From Paenibacillus sp. E222 (GTDB lineage: Bacteria; Bacillota; Bacilli; Paenibacillales; Paenibacillaceae): DNA of 64,000 bases. A program made the position numbers and the translations under genes. The stretch is from the NCBI RefSeq assembly GCF_013401555.1, contig NZ_CP058552.1, positions 1,736,001 through 1,800,000 on the forward strand, read 5' to 3'. Below the pieces are notes generated by a model. That model was not told the DNA's origin. It made no database searches and worked only from the letters and a program-made list of their open reading frames with translations. Positions 61,735 to 64,000 of the stretch are shown here, in pieces (the first letter of the stretch is position 1; each line of letters begins with the position of its first letter).

Positions 61735-64000
61735 ATGGAGTTCAGCTCGAACAATGCTCTGAAACGCAATCTGGAGAAGTATGCAGCACAGTATGCAGCA
61801 GAGCAGGAGCGTCAAGGCAGCCTGGGTGATGGTCGCAGCAGCATCCATTACCCCGCGTTGTTCCTGTTTGTGGGTGACCAGGTCGCTCCGGCAGTGTCTG
61901 CTGTCCAGGAAATCAACCGGCTGAAGTGGGATAACGGAGAAGGTGTAGTCTATGTACAGATTGGGACGGAAAATCAGGAAGATGCCCGTCATCGTGAGCA
62001 TGACCCCGTGCAACCGAAGAAATACAGCGCTGGTGCTCATTCAGGATATGCACGTGTTAACGGCTTGAGTGATGCAAGGAATGGCAGCACTTCCGATGAG
62101 GGTCAGGTGACACGTCACGTGCTTCCCTTGTCCACCATACAGACAGATCGACCTTCCAAAACGCTTCGCAAGGACGTACATCGCAGTTTCCACGATTCAG
62201 ATCAGGCACTCTTTGGTCTGAATCGTACCTTGCGGCGGGTGAGTAATCGTATTGCCGAATACGGACGCCTATATTCATCGTTCGATCGAATCTACGTGAC
62301 TGTCGTGACCAGGGCAGATGATCCGTTGAATGTATTGTTGCCGGAGCTTACCAAGCTGACCGAAACAATATTGGCTCAATCCTTCAAGTCGGTACAGACC
62401 GATTTGCATGTGCTGGTCAGCGAGATGGAGCAGGTCGATTCCTTCGGTTATGCAAGCGCGGCGGGACTCGCTTTTCTGCGGGAATTGGATTACATGCAGG
62501 GGCTGGACTATACGTTCAGTGGCAATCTGTTGGTTACGGAGGACGGCATCTCCATTCCGGTTGTACATCCCGCTTCTCCGTTATTTGATCTCGTATATAT
62601 TTTGTCAGACAAGAATGAGCGGGGAACTGGCGTACCCGGCGGGTGGATCGAAAATGCCGAGATCATCTGCCGAATCTGTCTGCTCAAGAACCGGAAGCAG
62701 GATGGGGATAGCTCTGGTTCCGTATTGAGCACAGGGGCCAACACGTATAACAATACGTCGTTCAAAAATAACATCCGTACGACCTCGGATCAGCATGGTT
62801 ATGCCAGTGCAGGTTTTGCCGAGATTAGACGGCCGAACAAACCCATTGCACTCGCGGTGTTGTACCATCTGTATCGTTATTTGCTTGAACGGATGCGGCA
62901 GGAACCCGAGTGGAGCATCAAGGACAAGCTTGCCTTTTTCGGACTGGATGGAGCTTCGGTAGAGCGCAAAGTGGAAGGGATTCTTCCTGATGAGGATCTG
63001 GTGAGCGGTATGAGCGGCATTATGACGCATAACGTCAGCTTCACCGATCTGAAGCCGCTCTCGCTGCGTGAAGCGGAGAGAGCACTGTTCGGGCATGGGG
63101 CAGAGGCGTACTACCGTGATAACGTGGTCCGTCTTGCCGAGGAACGAGTACGCCAGCGCAGCACAGAAGGCTCCCTTCGTCGTAAGGCCGAGCAATCGCG
63201 CACGGAGCATCCTGAGGTTGGCTATTTTCAATGGGCCGCCTGGAGTGACAATGGGTTCGGCAGTGTGCGTGAGGCATTGCTTGGATTGATTCGTGATAAA
63301 TCGGTGCAGCTTGAATCCGCACGGGCCTTACTGGAGCAGCGTCAGCAGGAGCGGGTAGAGGATCAGTCGTTCAAACGTGCCTTCTTCCGTGACAAACAGA
63401 ACGTGCGCAATTTAATCGATTGTTTGCTGGAACGCGTGTATGTGCCCAAAGTTGAATTGTTGCGTCTTGAGAATGAATTGCAGCTGCTTCGTGTCTACGA
63501 CACAGAGATGGAACAACTGCATACGTTCAGCCGCAGTGTAACGGAGACACTGGCAACGTTGGAACGTGTTTTACGTGAGACAGCGGTAGAGAGCATAGCG
63601 GCTGCAGATGAATATATCGGTCAGAACGTAATGGAGTACTACGGCAAAGTGACGGAAGCGTTGATCGCAGATTTGGAGGCGAAGCGTGGACGGGATGTCT
63701 GGTTCGAGGACCGCTATATGGGGGATATGAACCAGCTTGCCACAGAAGGAAACGAGCGGCTCCTGCAACGTCTGATGGAAGTATGTCATGTGATGCTGCT
63801 TACAGCAGAACCGCTCCGGGTACCTTTTGAGGAAGAATTGCTGTTACGAGCGAATGTTACCATTACCTATGGAGACAAAAATGTACTGACCCGTGATGAT
63901 CTGTTCCGCCGATTGTATCGCACACTAGAGGAGCAGGCGGTCGTTCGGGTAAGAGTATTCGACTATACGCAGGAACATCGTTATGAAGAAAAATATTTCT
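61735..64000 (+). CDS. Large unrecognised protein of the VWA/tubulin-like cluster, 5' part
   Basis: An open frame of 755 codons runs off the right edge without a stop. It begins MEFSSNNALKRNLEKYAAQY 15 nt after the tubulin-like stop, with GGGTGG as ribosome site; a GTG at 61,723 is an alternative start. I recognise no domain. The first ~300 residues look alpha/beta (YPALFLFVGDQVAPAVSAV; RIYVTVVTRADDPLNVLLPE; LHVLVSEMEQVDSFGYASA); residues ~380-700 are charged and helical with coiled-coil character (LLEQRQQERVEDQSFKRAFF; LERVYVPKVELLRLENELQL). No signal peptide or membrane helix. Close spacing implies it works with the tubulin-like protein. Confidence 0.75.
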   Translation, partial: MEFSSNNALKRNLEKYAAQYAAEQERQGSLGDGRSSIHYPALFLFVGDQVAPAVSAVQEINRLKWDNGEGVVYVQIGTENQEDARHREHDPVQPKKYSAGAHSGYARVNGLSDARNGSTSDEGQVTRHVLPLSTIQTDRPSKTLRKDVHRSFHDSDQALFGLNRTLRRVSNRIAEYGRLYSSFDRIYVTVVTRADDPLNVLLPELTKLTETILAQSFKSVQTDLHVLVSEMEQVDSFGYASAAGLAFLRELDYMQGLDYTFSGNLLVTEDGISIPVVHPASPLFDLVYILSDKNERGTGVPGGWIENAEIICRICLLKNRKQDGDSSGSVLSTGANTYNNTSFKNNIRTTSDQHGYASAGFAEIRRPNKPIALAVLYHLYRYLLERMRQEPEWSIKDKLAFFGLDGASVERKVEGILPDEDLVSGMSGIMTHNVSFTDLKPLSLREAERALFGHGAEAYYRDNVVRLAEERVRQRSTEGSLRRKAEQSRTEHPEVGYFQWAAWSDNGFGSVREALLGLIRDKSVQLESARALLEQRQQERVEDQSFKRAFFRDKQNVRNLIDCLLERVYVPKVELLRLENELQLLRVYDTEMEQLHTFSRSVTETLATLERVLRETAVESIAAADEYIGQNVMEYYGKVTEALIADLEAKRGRDVWFEDRYMGDMNQLATEGNERLLQRLMEVCHVMLLTAEPLRVPFEEELLLRANVTITYGDKNVLTRDDLFRRLYRTLEEQAVVRVRVFDYTQEHRYEEKYF

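Overview
The window looks like chromosome of a Paenibacillus-type endospore former (Firmicutes, close to 50% GC). Supporting signs are strong AGGAGG-type ribosome sites, frequent GTG/TTG starts, a GerA/GerC/GerB germinant-receptor operon, CcpA-type cre sites, a catalase next to a PerR-like regulator, and carbohydrate-active enzymes typical of the genus. The species call is inference. I saw no rRNA, tRNA, CRISPR array, insertion sequence or prophage.

Layout. 0-12.2 kb: the tail of a polyamine-binding protein, then small convergent and divergent units: a membrane protein, an AraC regulator facing a flavodoxin-fold oxidoreductase, a CDF cation exporter, a translationally coupled hydrolase/ring-cleavage dioxygenase pair facing a glyoxalase-fold gene and an XRE-cupin regulator, an SDR, a PadR-DUF1700-DUF4097 envelope operon, and an FAD oxidoreductase carrying a Rieske domain. 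12.2-29.8 kb: an intracellular GH3 glycosidase, a soluble chemoreceptor-like protein, metE behind a cobalamin riboswitch, nrdDG behind tandem NrdR boxes and an Fnr site, a hybrid sensor kinase with a decayed ATP site, and a LacI regulator facing a secreted GH5 glucanase. The LacI/GH5 gap has overlapping divergent promoters and two consensus cre sites. An aldo-keto reductase and a diguanylate cyclase follow. 30-36.3 kb: oxidative-stress and envelope genes (PerR-like regulator, orphan response regulator, katA, BlaI/M56 pair, DoxX, pirin).

36.4-41.1 kb is the most interesting block. It is an AT-rich island between two terminators that encodes a 42-residue Cys-rich peptide not given by ordinary ORF calling, two different radical SAM/SPASM enzymes and an ABC exporter. 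The peptide has four Cys at exact four-residue steps, as in thuricin CD-type sactipeptides, but almost no leader. I interpret the block as a compact sactipeptide (RiPP) biosynthetic cluster. A weak terminator-like hairpin separates the peptide gene from the enzymes.

41.3-54.6 kb: the germinant-receptor operon, a HemD-like protein, SDR and ThuA genes, a phasin-like/UbiB-like pair, a SulP transporter behind a gap with several hairpins, and a DEAD-box helicase with a long Arg/Gly tail. 54.8-64 kb: a zinc-ribbon membrane protein coupled to a 47-residue membrane peptide, then a second unusual system. That system is a membrane-anchored VWA protein, a 1129-residue tubulin/FtsZ-like protein and a large unrecognised protein running off the right edge. 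Two families of non-coding intergenic repeats recur across the window.
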